A stretch of 64,000 nt of DNA from Fasciolopsis buskii (Eukaryota; Platyhelminthes; Trematoda; Plagiorchiida; Fasciolidae), in the NCBI GenBank assembly GCA_008360955.1, contig LUCM01000301.1, positions 143,491 through 207,490 of the forward strand, read 5' to 3'. Position 1 is the first letter of the stretch, and each line of letters begins with the position of its first letter. Below the pieces are notes generated by a model. That model saw only the letters and a program-made list of their open reading frames with translations. It did no database searches and had not been told where the DNA came from. Positions 13,601 to 26,100 of this stretch are shown here, piece by piece. A program made the translations under genes and the position numbers.

Positions 13601-15725
13601 CGGAAACATTCTCATGACCAGCATTTCCGACGCCTTCAGCCGCCTAAAATGTTGGCAATAACAAATGAAAAAGATCTGCGCTAATTATCAACCGGCTTTG
13701 ACGAAAATTTTAGAATTAGATTCGACTTATTGCACGTACAATAAGGCTGTTGGGAATCAATCTGGGCTACTGTCCCTAGACTAAAATAACTGTGTGCCAC
13801 GAAAGAATCGTCTGCCTGCTTGTGCTTTGAGAATCTAGGCTTCAAGGCAAGTCGTCCACGCGATGTTCGTTAGTGCGCTAAAAATAAGGTCATAGACACT
13901 GAACCGGAATCATAATCTTTAGATGGATTTTACGCCAACTTGCATGCTGACAAGCATCGCAGCGGTCCGGTGTGATGTGCAAATTAAATGGCTGAAAATT
14001 CCGGACCAGTTTTCTATCCATCCTTATGGGACACATTCGGCCAGATTTAAAACTTTATTACCATGACCATTCAAACTGCCCATCCATGCGGGACAAAGTC
14101 TTTTACACTGAAATGAGTTCAGATTGCACTGGTCATGTCCCACTAAAACAAATCGAATCGTTTAATATTGTGGTACGGAGGACCGAGTAAGTCAGCCAAA
14201 CAAATACGAACAAGAGTTCTACTTGTGGATGGACCAGGAATCACAACACGTATTGACCTCAAAATCAGAACATATTCCTTAACTTAAATTTCAACGTTGC
14301 ATGAGGCAATCAATATTTTAACATTTGTGATTTGGCACACATCACAGAATACTGTTAAGACCACAATTTTAGATAATAAAAACACGGATGAACCGGGCGT
14401 ATTTTATTGAAACGAGGACAACATGACTGGTTAACATAAATGACTTCCAAGTTAGCAGGGAATCTGAAAACAGGTCACATTCGAGTGCACATCGAGATAG
14501 ACAAGGATGTTTGTATCAACTGATCAACGTCTGGAACAGGGAGAACATCTTCTGAGGAACATAGCAGAGGCTTGCTGTTCGTCTGGTCATTCGTGGGAAT
14601 ATATGGTTCACAACTGTGACGAGCATAGAACCACTAAATTCTGCATATCAACAGTTTTTTGTGTTTTTACCCCTATATTTCCCCAACACTGCCCATTCTG
14701 TTACATGTTTTATACACTGTGTAGCTCTATCAGTATCCTAAATGCGTTGGGCTCTAAACCGCGTCAAAATGGCCTTCAGTCGATTAATCTGTTTCTCTGG
14801 ACCCGGTGTTTGCACCCTTTGGGGTCACAACTAGTCTGCCGTTAATGGCCAAAGGCTGACGGATATTCAGTGGCATTACTTTCACGAGTGGTCGATAAAT
14901 AATTCTTTTGTCAAAAGCAAGTAGTTGGAGTGAACTCTACGATCCGTGAAATAAGTAACATGTTTATTGGTACCGTTCAAGCAACATTTCGATCTTTTGT
15001 CAAGAGCAGTAAGTTATTCTGCACCCGATTGCACGATATGCACTATCCATGTGTTTGGATACTATGAGATAACCTTGGTGTTTATCTGTCCGGATGCTGC
15101 CTTCCTTCGCTGCTCCTCCATTTCGGCACTCTTCACAAGCCCATGCACAACTAACCAGTACCACACTGGCATGGTACGACCATACTGGCCGTTCGTTTCT
15201 CAACAGAAATCGTGATTACATTCTTCACACTGCGTGAATTTCGTAACTAGTTGTTCTCATTGGAAGAGAGCCCAGACGACCACGCCTCATTACGGCCACA
15301 GCCAACGGAACCCGGAGGATTTACGTTTAGAAAATGTATAGTGCTGCCGTTAACGAAGATCTCGCTGAGAAATCTTTTAAAATCAATTTAATGATATCCC
15401 CCATCAGCTTCGACTTTATCGGATGCTGACATTTCATTTTCCTTATGGTGTACGGACAACAAATGAAGGGAAGAACTGTATATATACCAGCTAACAAAGT
15501 CGACTTTGTGGCTAAGATATCAGCCTTCTCTAATGAAAGCCTAGTGAGCAACAGTTGGGGTATGTATATATATATTTTTTTTTTAGAGTTGAGAAGGCGT
15601 ACACTGAGTTAATACGTTTATCGTGACTTTGCGATCTGAACTAGGACTCGTTGTCTTACGTGAATGGGTGATTGAATGGGAGCGTTAGTTCCGTTCATTT
15701 TGGTGCATTGTCCGTCTGTTTGTCT
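10673..15725. other. No recognisable gene
   Basis: About 5 kb with only short open frames (longest about 112 codons at 14,507-14,845, plus). None matches a domain I know. A short motif resembling CAAACTGAG-GGCAGCAT occurs at about 13,300 and 13,567, but the flanks do not align, so I do not call a repeat. A TATATATATTTTTTTTTTA tract lies near 15,566. Confidence 0.5.
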
Positions 15726-16050
15726 CTATTCTGCATCAATTCTGCATCCTGTTAAGATGACGTAATGTTTGTCAATCTCCACATGCCGATTGAACGAGTT
15801 ATTCGAGTGGAGGGCTTCAAGAATCAGTCGCTCCCCCTTTCTGTTTGCCTGACTGACTACCTTTACGTTGTTGACGTTGACCTCATGGCCTGTTTGTGCA
15901 CAGTGGTTCCATATCTGCGAGTGTGGGTCAGTGCGTCGTAGGGCTAAGCTGGTTCGCGCAAGCGCGTGCGTAATTGTTTACTTGTCTCACTAACATATTG
16001 TTTGTCATATCCGAAGCATGGAATGGTATAAACTACCCTGGCATATATAT
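15726..16050 (-). mobile_element. Penelope-like element, GIY-YIG nuclease end
   Basis: The minus strand encodes the C-terminal nuclease domain of a Penelope-like retroelement. It starts with VVYTIPCFGYDKQYVSETSK (the GIY half is VVY, the YIG half has become YVS), then QLRTRLRE. After one frameshift it runs open through LRRTDPHSQIWNHCAQTGHE and GERLILEALHSNNSFNRH to a natural-looking stop at 15,726. The arginine of RTRL and the glutamate of the LEAL block sit where the family has its catalytic residues. The upstream RT is absent: a (TA)n tract lies directly at the N-terminal side. The frameshift and the YIG-to-YVS change suggest a dead 5'-truncated copy. Confidence 0.75.
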
Positions 16051-16065
16051 ATATATATATATATT
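16043..16065. repeat. (TA)n microsatellite
   Basis: About 11 uninterrupted AT units abutting the truncated end of the Penelope-like nuclease fragment. The tract may mark the truncation or insertion point of that element. Confidence 0.9.
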
Positions 16066-16559
16066 ATCGGCTTGAAAACAAGCATGGTGCCAACACAAAA
16101 ACATGTAAATAGAACCGAAAAAGGTAGAAAACAGAGGATAAATTATTAATAAAATAAAAAAGCAACTGTATTTTGTGTTTTCAGCAAACGTGTTTTGTGA
16201 TTTTTCTGGTTGTTTTCGGGGTGCGTTAAAGAGAGCTAACTTGTACAGATAGATCACACACAGAGTTTGCATCACTGAATTTTGTTCTGGACCATGTATC
16301 AAAGTATTGCAAACCAATAAAAATCCTCATCTCTTGGGACCCTAGTGAGAAGCCGAGAAGCAGCAAACGTGGCTAAAACCAAAGCAAACCTCTTCACACC
16401 TCTATGCTGAGTCATTTGCCTGACCGCAACCTCAAAGAAGGATGGTAAAACTTGTAACACTATACCATTTCCCTGATGAGAAGATGGATATCTTGGAGGG
16501 ACTATTGGGCTCCCGAGATACTTGAGGCCATTGACCAGCTCAAACGGATCACCACAAAG

Positions 16560-17555
16560 AATGAGTTCACGCAAAGTGTGTTGCCTGTCTTCAGGAAGTA
16601 TCTTGCATTTTGAAGGCACAAAACACCGTACCCGGATATCTAAATCGCCAATTAATCCAACACGCGTTGGATTCGCTGAGCATTGCCACTCACTAGGCAA
16701 CATCATCGGTATTCCATAAGTCAAAATCTATGTTCCCCGGGTGAAGTTCAAATTCACCGTCTAAAAGATCCGATGAAACATTGTGTAGAACCATCATCTG
16801 AGGAATTTGGGGAGGACTGGGGATGTAGGACAGCCCTACCGTAGGCCAATGGAGATGACGAAAGATGGTGAAATTTGGCTGTAAGTTCTAATCCGACCTG
16901 AGGTGTGACGGGATAACTCTTTGAGGACAGACGCGTACTTCGCAAGTACTCTATTTCTCAGTAAACAGTGCCATAGCGAAGATCTATCAGCAGAGTTAAA
17001 GGCTGCACGAATGTCGAGGAACACGATGACCAATGGCCTTTGGAAATTAGAACCGTGCTCAAATACCTGTCGGAGGGAAAGATTTGATCGACCCATCTTC
17101 GACCAGCGCGAAACCCATCCAGTTCTTCTAGAGTTTGTTCTTCACACATGTGGATGAAGTCAGCTTTGGCGTTTCGGGTATTTGGCTAATACCCCTATGG
17201 TCTGTAGCTTCACTACCCAAGCTATTTTAAAAATGGAAACAGTGATTACCACTCCCCCATGAGGAAACTTCTCGGAGTTCCAGATCTTCGAGAACAAAAT
17301 TGAGTTTATCGTATCAGAGCCATTCCTTCATCTTAACTCAAGCTTAAGGAAACATATTGCAGTCCAGCGCTTTTGACATTTTAATGGTCGGATTTCCATG
17401 AGTAAGTGGATCAGTTGTAACAGATCACCGGACGTTTGTCGGAATATTTGTGGATGGCGTTGACACAGAGGGCCACCTAAATTGTGCCTGAAAATGCTCC
17501 GCCCAGCGCACATGTGGGTGCTAGAGGTTGTGGATATACGAACCTTCAGTTTCAT
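16560..17555 (-). pseudogene. Reverse transcriptase of the LINE, broken
   Basis: Reverse transcriptase remnant spread over several frames. The fingers segment gives a RWAEHF-like start and then ELDGFRAGRRWVDQIF. After a frameshift near 17,075 comes SLRQVFEHGSNFQRPLVIVF with motif A LDIRAAFNSADR. The catalytic motif C survives as N-T-D-D (aspartate codons at 16,702-16,707), where the family normally has YADD. The thumb-side PSKCKIL and YLGS strings follow. Keeping both aspartates among this much damage is probably chance. No start codon or full frame exists. Confidence 0.75.
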
Positions 17556-17989
17556 AGTTTGCTTTGCCCAAACCCAATGTCTTCTGGCCGGCAGCTCGGA
17601 TCAGTTAAAACAGCTTGGGGGAATTTCCCATGGCAGCAGCATGCTCCATCCCAAAGTACGTTTAGACCACCGAATCCCTCGATTCATACTCAAGCTTCCA
17701 TGGAATTCACGTCTCGTTACGAGCCGTGCTTCACCACACTCGCTGCCAGCCGAGATTGCCTGGAGTACGTCAATAAGGCACAGAAAATCTGCAAAAATCC
17801 AGGGTGTCACAACGCGACGGGTCAGGCAACAACTCACCAAGCCAGCGGAATGCAGCGCATTCTTGATAAACGACCTGTGCTCATTGATGCTTTGAGGTGG
17901 GGGCAGTCCATACTTTCAACCAGTGCGTTTCGAAAGACTGAGAGGGGAGACGGGTCAGACAGCAATCTAACCGACGGTGCAACATGAGT

Positions 17990-18632
17990 TTTGAGAGCCC
18001 GCCAAAGCACATGGACAGCCTAGTGCATGTTAACTTGTAGTCGGAAACACTCGATGATCTGAACACAAAGACAATAGCCGTTCCTCGATTTTAAAACAAC
18101 ATGGATCGAGACTAAATGAGCACGCTAGAGTTGCTTCATTTGACGACAGTCGACCTAATCTAGCATTTAAGTTTCCTATCAGAATCACTGTCACCTCGCC
18201 TTGCTGTATTTACGAGGTCGTGTCGCTTTGATAGAGTATCCTTGACTGCATATGGGCTGCAATCTTTTTCACGAGCACGCTGAGACGACAAACAAGTTGC
18301 GCCTATCAGACCAATGACCGTTTGCACGAACATCTAAGCCTCATTGTGCACTGCTGGCTGCTGACCGGGATCCGGTGAAGCAGTGCAGCCTGAGCAACAC
18401 CAGCGCCAGCAAAACAAGAAATCGCAGCCGCGGAGTCCCCAGAAAGAAGCAGAAGAAAATTCACAGAAGTACTAGATGGAATCTCAGTCGGATAACGGAG
18501 CTAGAGTCTTGAATGCTAGTCTCTGGGATACAGAACACGTCGATGAATAGAGTCTTCAGTGTACTGGCTAAACAGCCCTGTTGACCTCCACGCATCGGTG
18601 TTCGTATATTCAATGTGGCCAGTTTGAAGGGG
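17990..18632 (-). pseudogene. EEP endonuclease domain of the LINE, broken
   Basis: Remnant of the endonuclease that nicks target DNA to prime LINE insertion. From the N-terminus one can read FKLATLNIRT, then DVFCIPETSIQDSSSVI (holding the conserved glutamate of the xSExxI motif as PETS), then IGNLNARLGRL, the counterpart of the family's GDFN motif with its aspartate lost, and LLSLCSDHRVF. After SDHR the sequence jumps to TCTRLSMCFGG, which belongs after the last catalytic SDH motif. A block of the C-terminal half, including the final catalytic histidine region, is therefore missing or rearranged. Confidence 0.7.
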
Positions 18633-21600
18633 CATTAGGGGTAAAGAAGTGCACCGGCCGACGGAAGCGGGTTTGGTGAGATTTGGATGCTATTTGAATA
18701 AAGACGCAAGTGAACAGGGACGCGATTTTTTCTGGTGAGACTGCCACTATCATGGCCGACTGTCGAACCCGAAGAATGTGAGAGATTCCGGTGGAAGGGG
18801 GAGTAAAGCGAATCAATAGGGACATAAAAAGGTTGTGTACGGTGGAAGGTCGCTGTCATGAATAGTTGGAGATTGAGAAAATTTTGCACAAATATCAGTC
18901 GTATCCACTGTTGTGTGGGCCGTTGTACTACTCGGTCGCCCAGTCCAGTGCAGGGGATTTTTATTCGAGGATTCACCTCTAGCCTTTGCGCAACCAAGTA
19001 CTTTTTGCAGGGGTTCGGTGATGAAAAACGTTCGGCAAATCAAGAGAAAGTGCACTTTCGGTCCCTAATTTGAACATCACACCGTCCCAAGTAATATAAT
19101 CACGGTGCTTTTCGTTGTTGTCGTTAACTCAACCTTGTGTAATTCAAAAAAATTTTCTAGCAATGTCTTCTCACCGAAAAGCCAATCCCCGGGTTTTTTT
19201 TCTGCTCGCAAATGGGCTTCGAATACTAGAATTCCTTGCTGGTTTCTCCTAAATTACACTACGCAATTCTTTGTGTACCTTGCACACACAAACTCCGAAT
19301 GAATTTTAGCGCCTGAATTCTCGCAATCTGGGCTGGACTAAAAAACAGCCATGCATAAAATGTGGCCGGCCAAGATTCATCTATCGGGTCACAGCCACAA
19401 ACCAAATCACCAGTGGCATTCCGAGGCCCAGACATCAACAAAAATCAATTAGAAGTGCAAAAACGTTTTTTTCTTCCTGACATGGTCAATATGCGGAACA
19501 TGTGTAGGCTGTCTGTCGAAGTGCACTACGATAGCGCTTTCGCCAGCCAATAAACATAATCAAGCACAAACGGGACTATTCTCATATCGATGTTCCGTTA
19601 AATGGACGGATAGATGACAAAAAAGTCCTTATCATGACAGCCATGTTTTTGGCCGAGACTCCTTTCTTGACAGTGGTGCACGTTGTTATTCCGTTAATCA
19701 ACGAGGTAGGCGATAAGCGAACGGAAAAAGAAAGTGCGAAACGAAAACAGTGCGATCATCTGTCTTCAAGGACTACAGACTAGTCAAACCTGTCATTCAG
19801 CTAACAAGATTAATTGGACAGTTGATAAAAGAGATCGTACTTGGAGCTACGCGTGTGAGCCGGTTCTTGAGAACATTGTCCCGGCTGCTGACCAGGTCCG
19901 AAAACTCATTTGTTAGTCTTTTCAGAGAAAAAAAATAGTAATGGTCAATATAACTGAAGAAAGTTATTTCTACTTTCAAATTCCTACATGCGAAGTTCGG
20001 GCTTGTGGCGACCTTCCACTCGAATTCATCAAGAGAAGTGGCATTTCGGGGTTGCTGTCTTTTATTCTTCCATTTTAACATTGTAATCAGGTTGACTGGG
20101 GACGAAAGCCGCACGCACCTGCGTGAATGTGGGCTGCGATATTTTTTCATTCTGTACGTTCTTCGACTTCGAATAGGCGAACGTGGAGCGCTTTCGTGAG
20201 AAGGTCCTAGATAAGTTGCGGTAGACCCTTGACACTTTCAATGGCACCGTGATTTTGTCAGAGAACGTGACAGCACATTAAAGTGCCAACCGAGATGTGG
20301 TCGCATTCGTTCGGCAAAAAGCGATAATTGATTTAGTGGGATGGATAAAAAATTTGCTATTCGGATTTGCTGTCAGTTCGTTACAGGTTGCCTGAGTGCT
20401 ATAACTAAACATTTTTCTTTCGCATTTTTTGAGAGCTGTAGAAAGCTAACATTTTGTTCCTCCTAGCAGTTCTATACTTGCTTCCGCTATAATCTGTTGT
20501 TCTTTCAAGTTGATAGCTTTTTCGGTCAGAAAAGATGTCTTTCCCTTTTTTCTTTTCACTTGAAACGGTATTTTCCTCCTTAATAATATCTTTGCAATTA
20601 GCGTATTGTTGCTTGACAGAAATGCTAAGCGCAGAACAGATTATCTTCTGCTGTTTTGAAGGTTTCACTCTGTGATGCATTCATCTGGGGCAGCTCTCTT
20701 CCCCGGTAGAAGGCTGGCAGGGAGGAACCCGCGGAGTTAAGAAGAGCGGGAATTCAAGCATTTTTGCTCGTTCCACAAGGCTTTAGGCAGTGCTCATCTG
20801 ACTCGAAACTTCAGATTTAATTACTGTACAACAGTCATAAAGATATAACGAAAGTGCTTCACATAATGTAAATGTAAGGTAATTAAGAAATTGCAAATTT
20901 ATATTCGATTACTACAAAAGCAGAAAAAGAAAGATCAAACTAGTTGCTGATTATTGGAGGAAACTACAATGAAAATAAAAACTCAACGACCGGAAAGATT
21001 CTGCTATTCTTATAATGTCGATGTTTACCTCCCATCCGACCCAAATAAATCAGCAGGTTTCCTTAACCTTTCCCAAGAATCCGCTTTAACTAATGATCTC
21101 CCAACGGACTTCAAATATACGAGCAAATCAATAGACGGGTGGAGAATCGATAAACCGCCGATTCGTTGGCAAATCTACAGATTCAGATCGATATCGATGG
21201 TGAATCCTTGAATTGAATAGCTGATTGACCATTCAATGTGACAGGAACAAATATCTTGGAGTGAAAATTGGACAACAATTGGTGCATACTTCACATTTTT
21301 TGTTACATCCTTTTCCTATTCCATCATCGCATCGGTGCTCCATTTGTGTTGCAAGCAGTTATATAATTTATTTATTTCCGGACTGGGCAATAACAGCATG
21401 CCATAGTAATCTACACTGATGAAAAAGGAGGCGTGAGTTAAACAACGAAGCAATCAAGCCATCAATTTTGTGGAGAAATCATGTCCAAACAAGTATAGTA
21501 CATGCGAAATATCCCAAGTGGTATGACACTTTCTGACTTTTTTTAAATGGAACTTGGTTTATGTCTAGACTAATCGTGACGAACAAGCTGTCACCTAGAG

Positions 21601-22029
21601 CCAAAGATAGGCCATTGCAGATCTTATTGTGCATTGGTTAAACTCTGTAGTGGCGCTCAGTGGCAACATCCCTCATCTCCGATCACTAGCATATTTATTC
21701 AGCACACAAGCCGGAAAGAATCCCCACTGTGAATATTGCGTTAGGACAAAGAGGTTCAAATATAACTGTCCCGGAAGAAGGCAGTTGAGTAACGAAAGCG
21801 ATATCAGCTAAATCCCCGTAATTTAAGCGGCCAACTTCAACAGTCTCACAATCGAAACCCATATGAAGGTATACAGTTTATGCAATAGAGAATTCCACTC
21901 GGAACCATCTTATCCCCGTCTGGATATCCAATGTACAAATTCTGGAAAGGACAATGGATACGTATGATGCCAGTGATACATGAATCAAACGACCCTGTAC
22001 TCGGAACCCACTAAATCATGAAAAACCAG
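18633..22029. other. No recognisable gene; possible LINE 5' flank
   Basis: The first few hundred bases (18,640-19,000, minus strand) give a MVAQRLE- and GLGDRVV-containing frame. It resembles a repeat-derived peptide I remember from flatworm gene models, and may be 5' leader of the LINE. The rest shows only short open frames, the longest about 120 codons, and no domain that I recognise. The frame at 20,954-21,211 (plus, 85 codons) is clean but matches nothing I know. Confidence 0.4.
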
Positions 22030-23130
22030 GAGTCATATCTCCGGAAGAAGATGAAGCAATTAGTTCGTGTGGTATCGTTGCGCTGCTTGCGTTGGATCCG
22101 GCAACGGATGAAATCGGAGAATTTCTGCAAGAAAGCTACCCGAAAATAAAAACACGGGAAATACAGACAACTCAAGGTAAACCCTATTTCCCTCCATACC
22201 CGAGCTTCAAAGTTGAAGGTTACGCGTTTGAACAAATCAAGGGAACAAGAAGTGACTTACTGATTTCAGGATTTCTCACGGAGGCCACAGTGCATGCAGT
22301 GAAGGGAGGCCAAACTATCAACAATTCGACTGAAGTTCTGAATAAGATGATACCCTCGTTATTAACGAACATTTGCACACTGAAGAAACACTCGAACTAG
22401 TCAAAATCTCGCTGGACATCAGATTCACTAAGAAACCCAGAAGAGGCGGAAAACCAGCATTTCTGGACTTGCTGGTAAAATGAGAAACGCCAGTAGGATA
22501 TTGAAGGGATTAGTGTACTGCAAACAAACACGAATGGATCAGATACTGAAGTTTCACAGTAAACACCCAAGTCACTACGAAACGTCACCCATTCGGACTT
22601 TATTCACAAAGTCAAAACTCTTGGGGGTACACCAAAACTGAGAGAGCGAGAATAAAGCTACTTTTTCAAAAGGTTCCAGAGGAACCGCAATTTGATAAAG
22701 TTCTTAAGGCGAACAGTGGGTGAAATGGGCAAGAAGACGGACGAAAAAGCAAAACCAAATAAAAAAATCATTTCAACATGCATCAAGAACGTATCTAAAA
22801 TGACTGCAAGATTGCTCCAATCCCCAGGACTTACAATGGCCTATTGACCGCCTAGAGCTATTAGGAGACTGATTTCGAAATCCGAAGAACGATCGAAAAC
22901 CGTGGGGTGAAAAAAAACGCGCTGCACGAAATCGAATGCATGGAACGTGACAATCACCGTATTGTTCAAACCGGGAGAAATGTGTCCACTCTGTCCCGTA
23001 CTCGTCTACGGGAAACACAAAGGACAAGTTCAATCTGGATGATGTTGAAATTCTTGATCAATCAATCACAAGGCAAGCAAGGGAGTTTTTGGAAGACTGA
23101 ACTCGTCAAACCATTTAGCCGACGGACACA
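22030..23130 (+). mobile_element. Penelope-like element, RT plus GIY-YIG, decayed
   Basis: A Penelope-like retroelement remnant with both of its hallmark domains in order. RT part: EEDEAISSCGIVALLALD sits where motif A (FDVxxLFT) belongs. It is followed by GYAFEQIKGT at 22,218-22,247 (family pattern Y-EQI-GTPMGSP, here GTRSD), then DDTLVI at 22,346, the core of the RYVDDT motif, with a stop codon just before it. Next come FLDLLVK near 22,459 and VYCKQTRMDQILKFHSKHPS from 22,513. A linker leads to MTARLLQSPGLTMAY and RAIRRLISKS, then a nuclease tail DDVEILDQSITRQAREFLED at 23,038. At least two frameshifts and several stops make it inactive. The true 5' end may lie further left. Confidence 0.75.
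22820..23115 (+). pseudogene. GIY-YIG nuclease region of the Penelope-like element
   Basis: C-terminal nuclease domain region. The GIY and YIG signature itself is too damaged to point to with confidence. The flanking linker (AIRRLISKSEERSKTVG) and the C-terminal helix region (VEILDQSITRQAREFLED, including the conserved E of the R-x-F-L-E block) are clear. It differs from the nuclease at 15.7-16.05 kb (there ERLILEALHSNNSFNRH), so the two come from different Penelope lineages or very old copies. Confidence 0.6.
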
Positions 23131-26100
23131 AAGAGTTGGGTCACAGTACAGACAGTCCGACAAAGAGCAGCCGGCTCGATTAAATAACAGTAGAAAATCA
23201 ACCCATACGAACTTACAAACATGAATCCGAATTGTTTGTACAGTCACCAGTCACTTGCATACTCGAAACGTGAACAAAAGTGTGCAGTTGAAAGGGTCAA
23301 ACTATTCAGGTCCAACTTCAGTTCTCTAGGATGAGATTAAGCGAGCACAGAATAAATAGGAAAACCAATATCCAGTTCCTAGTTCATGATCATCGAATAG
23401 ATCAAGTACGAAAGTAGGTAACAAATTAAGCACACACGCTGACGATGTCACATCCACTGGTAATGACATTTTTGAGACCTAAACACCAAGTTCCGCGAAA
23501 ATCAACAGCTTGGGCTGTGACGGACACGGGTTTTGAAAACACTGAAAAAGTTTCTGACTGCATTTAACAGTTTTTATAGACAGGAAAACAGTTTAAACCA
23601 AACCCAGGACGGAACACCGAACTTCGGCCACTTCTGAGTGGAAGGAAAACGAGCGTCGCCAAACGTGTTAAGAATGTAAGCATCACGAACATTTTGTGCA
23701 TAAATTCTAGCGATTTGCAGTTCAAACAACCCGATATACTCAAACGGTCGTCCCGTAGAAAGCGACTAGATAGGTAGGTGCAACCTAGTCCGTAAATCCA
23801 GACCGAATGGGCTATGGATGCGTAATCGATCTTTCGTTTACATTTCCACTCCGTCAATAAAATGCTCACTGTATCTTCTTATGTTATGGTAATGACCAAA
23901 ATCAGAAGTTTACGTCGTCCGTTGAAAATGTTTTTTATAGAGTGTGATAATCAAAACAAACGCGCAGTCATGTAACTCGTTCAAGATCTCTCTGAAACTG
24001 TTTCAAGGCGTTGGGTCACACACTGGAGCACTGTCTCCCCACCGGGATAACGCAAGGCACAAAATATCGAGTTTAATGTTTACATTCAGTGCCCATCCTA
24101 TTCAGAAACTGTTGTCATAACGGTGCTTAAAGACAGCAGTAGCTAGAACGAAATAATATTTACTTCCCTCTAGCGTTGCTGCAGGGAAATGACCGATTGT
24201 ATCTGCACATCACAGAGGGTGGATGTGATCGATCCAAGCCGGCGCGGGAACCGGGTTATGATAATTGAGCTTGTATTAAACGAACAACACTACGCAGTAA
24301 TTACCTCAAATAGGAATGCACAGTATTTCGGTTGCTTACGGGGCCGATTTTCGATGTGCCTCCAGGCAATGAAAATCCAACCTAAGAAAATGATGCTCAT
24401 TTAAAATAATACGAAAGAATGAAATAATGGGGGAAATCTACGACACAGAAGTGATAAAACATTTTGCCACACCAGTGGGTGGATAACTATTTGGATACGG
24501 GATACGGTGACCGAATAGGGAACATTTGAAAATCGTGTAACCAAGTCTAAAATCTCCCAGGTTATCTGTTTGACCAGAGTAAGTCGCGATCCCAGTACTG
24601 CATATTAGAGAAATCGCAGAACAGAATAACTTGGATATAAGTCAAGTTCGAAGATTCGTATACCTCTCCCTGAGCTGGATATCAAAATTTTGAACACGGC
24701 GGTAACAGTTCACATGTTGTCAGCAGTGTACTGATCGCACAATAGACTCACTTTGTATTTATATTGCAGAGGTTACCCATCTCAACGAGGAACGATAAAT
24801 GTCCATATTCCCTCGATTTGCAAAATGAATGCACGCGCGATCCGAAAAGAGGACATGAACCGTTAGCCCTTGTGGTCGTTTTAATTGTTCGCATTTGGTT
24901 CTTCTAATTCGATGAGTTCATTAAAACTATACATGAGCCATACTTAAATATCTGAGAGAGCTAGACTTGAAGTCTTCCGTTGTGTCTCACATGGTAGTCT
25001 CGTTGGATGCCGCATCATGTACAGACCTCGGACCACACTTTGGGATTATTTCCACACAAAACAGACCGTCTCAAAACTCTCTGATATTTAATTCCCATTG
25101 CAGCCTGCCGAGCACCCATCCACTCGCTGTTGGGCCACGCGCAAACCTATTCTAACCCAAAATATATCAGTTCGAAAAGCTTTTATTAATGCTAATCCAA
25201 ACGGCAATAATGCATCAAGGCATGCGGCATTTTTACGGCTTTGATGTTGAAAATATGGCCGAAAAAGCCCTAAAATTTTGCTGGTGAACGGCAGCCCACC
25301 TCCGCCCGGTTCATTATCAAACCTGAACTATTTAAACCCTAGCTGGTTCTGTGCCGGTCCAGGTCCCAGGATGAAGCTTGTCGGTTTCCTTCGACCCCCC
25401 AGGTCGTGGAGCCAAAGAAAGGATTGTGAGTCATGATCACTCCAACAAATAGTATGTCCAGGAACTATTATATTCATAAAAATCTTTTAGTTGTTAGGCA
25501 GAAATTGCAGCAATATATGCAAACCTGTAAAGTCCGATAGGATGGGTTAAATGGTTTTAGCTCAACCTTGCCTCAACCCACCCGGTATCTCGAGTGGATA
25601 CACAGTTATACCACCGAAATTAAGACAGAAGAATGGTTGTGATTAATCTTATCCTAAACTAAATTTCCAGTGTATATAGTATGAAATTATACGTGAGTAT
25701 TACCTTCGCATTGTTTTCTGACGCACTCATATTCGCAGGTTCACGGAAGGAGTTGTCTTGTTTAAACCCCTTTTGTTTTACAGTCGCACATGCTGTTAGC
25801 ATCCGAAACCCAGGGAATCAACTTCAAGTTGACAAGTGAAGTGGAGATTGAACGTTTCTTATGCGTCGCTAACAAAATTCGGGTCGCCAAAATCAACATT
25901 ATACCAAAAGATGAACGGTCGCTTCAGTTCTTTACCTTGTAAATACCCACCTAGAGTTTGGTTAAAGCGAGCTTTACAAACCCTAATTGGGTTTATTTTA
26001 ATCAATTGGATTAGTCCACCTAGATTTTCTATATGCGCCCCGTGTTAGTGCAGCTTTCGGCTTTAAGAGTGCATATTAAATATTGCTTTTTGTCGCTTTA

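Larger units (their letters stand above)
16300..18632 (-). mobile_element. RTE-type LINE, decayed, endonuclease plus RT
   Basis: One minus-strand element, read from 18,632 down to about 16,300. It carries an apurinic-like (EEP) endonuclease, a linker and a reverse transcriptase in the order expected for an RTE-type LINE. The endonuclease opens with FKLATLNIRTPMRGGQQ. The RT shows FLDIRAAFNSADRSSLWHCL (motif A) and a DLWNTDDVA motif C, and ends with RCFVPSKCKILPEDRQH and LKYLGS. The frame shifts many times and several stops occur, so it cannot make a working protein. Much of the endonuclease C-terminus seems deleted. The same family occurs at 46.0-47.8, 48.75-52.8, 52.9-53.1 and 57.2-57.5 kb. 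The 3' boundary is uncertain, and I did not find the family's TGATGATGATG tail here. Confidence 0.8.
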
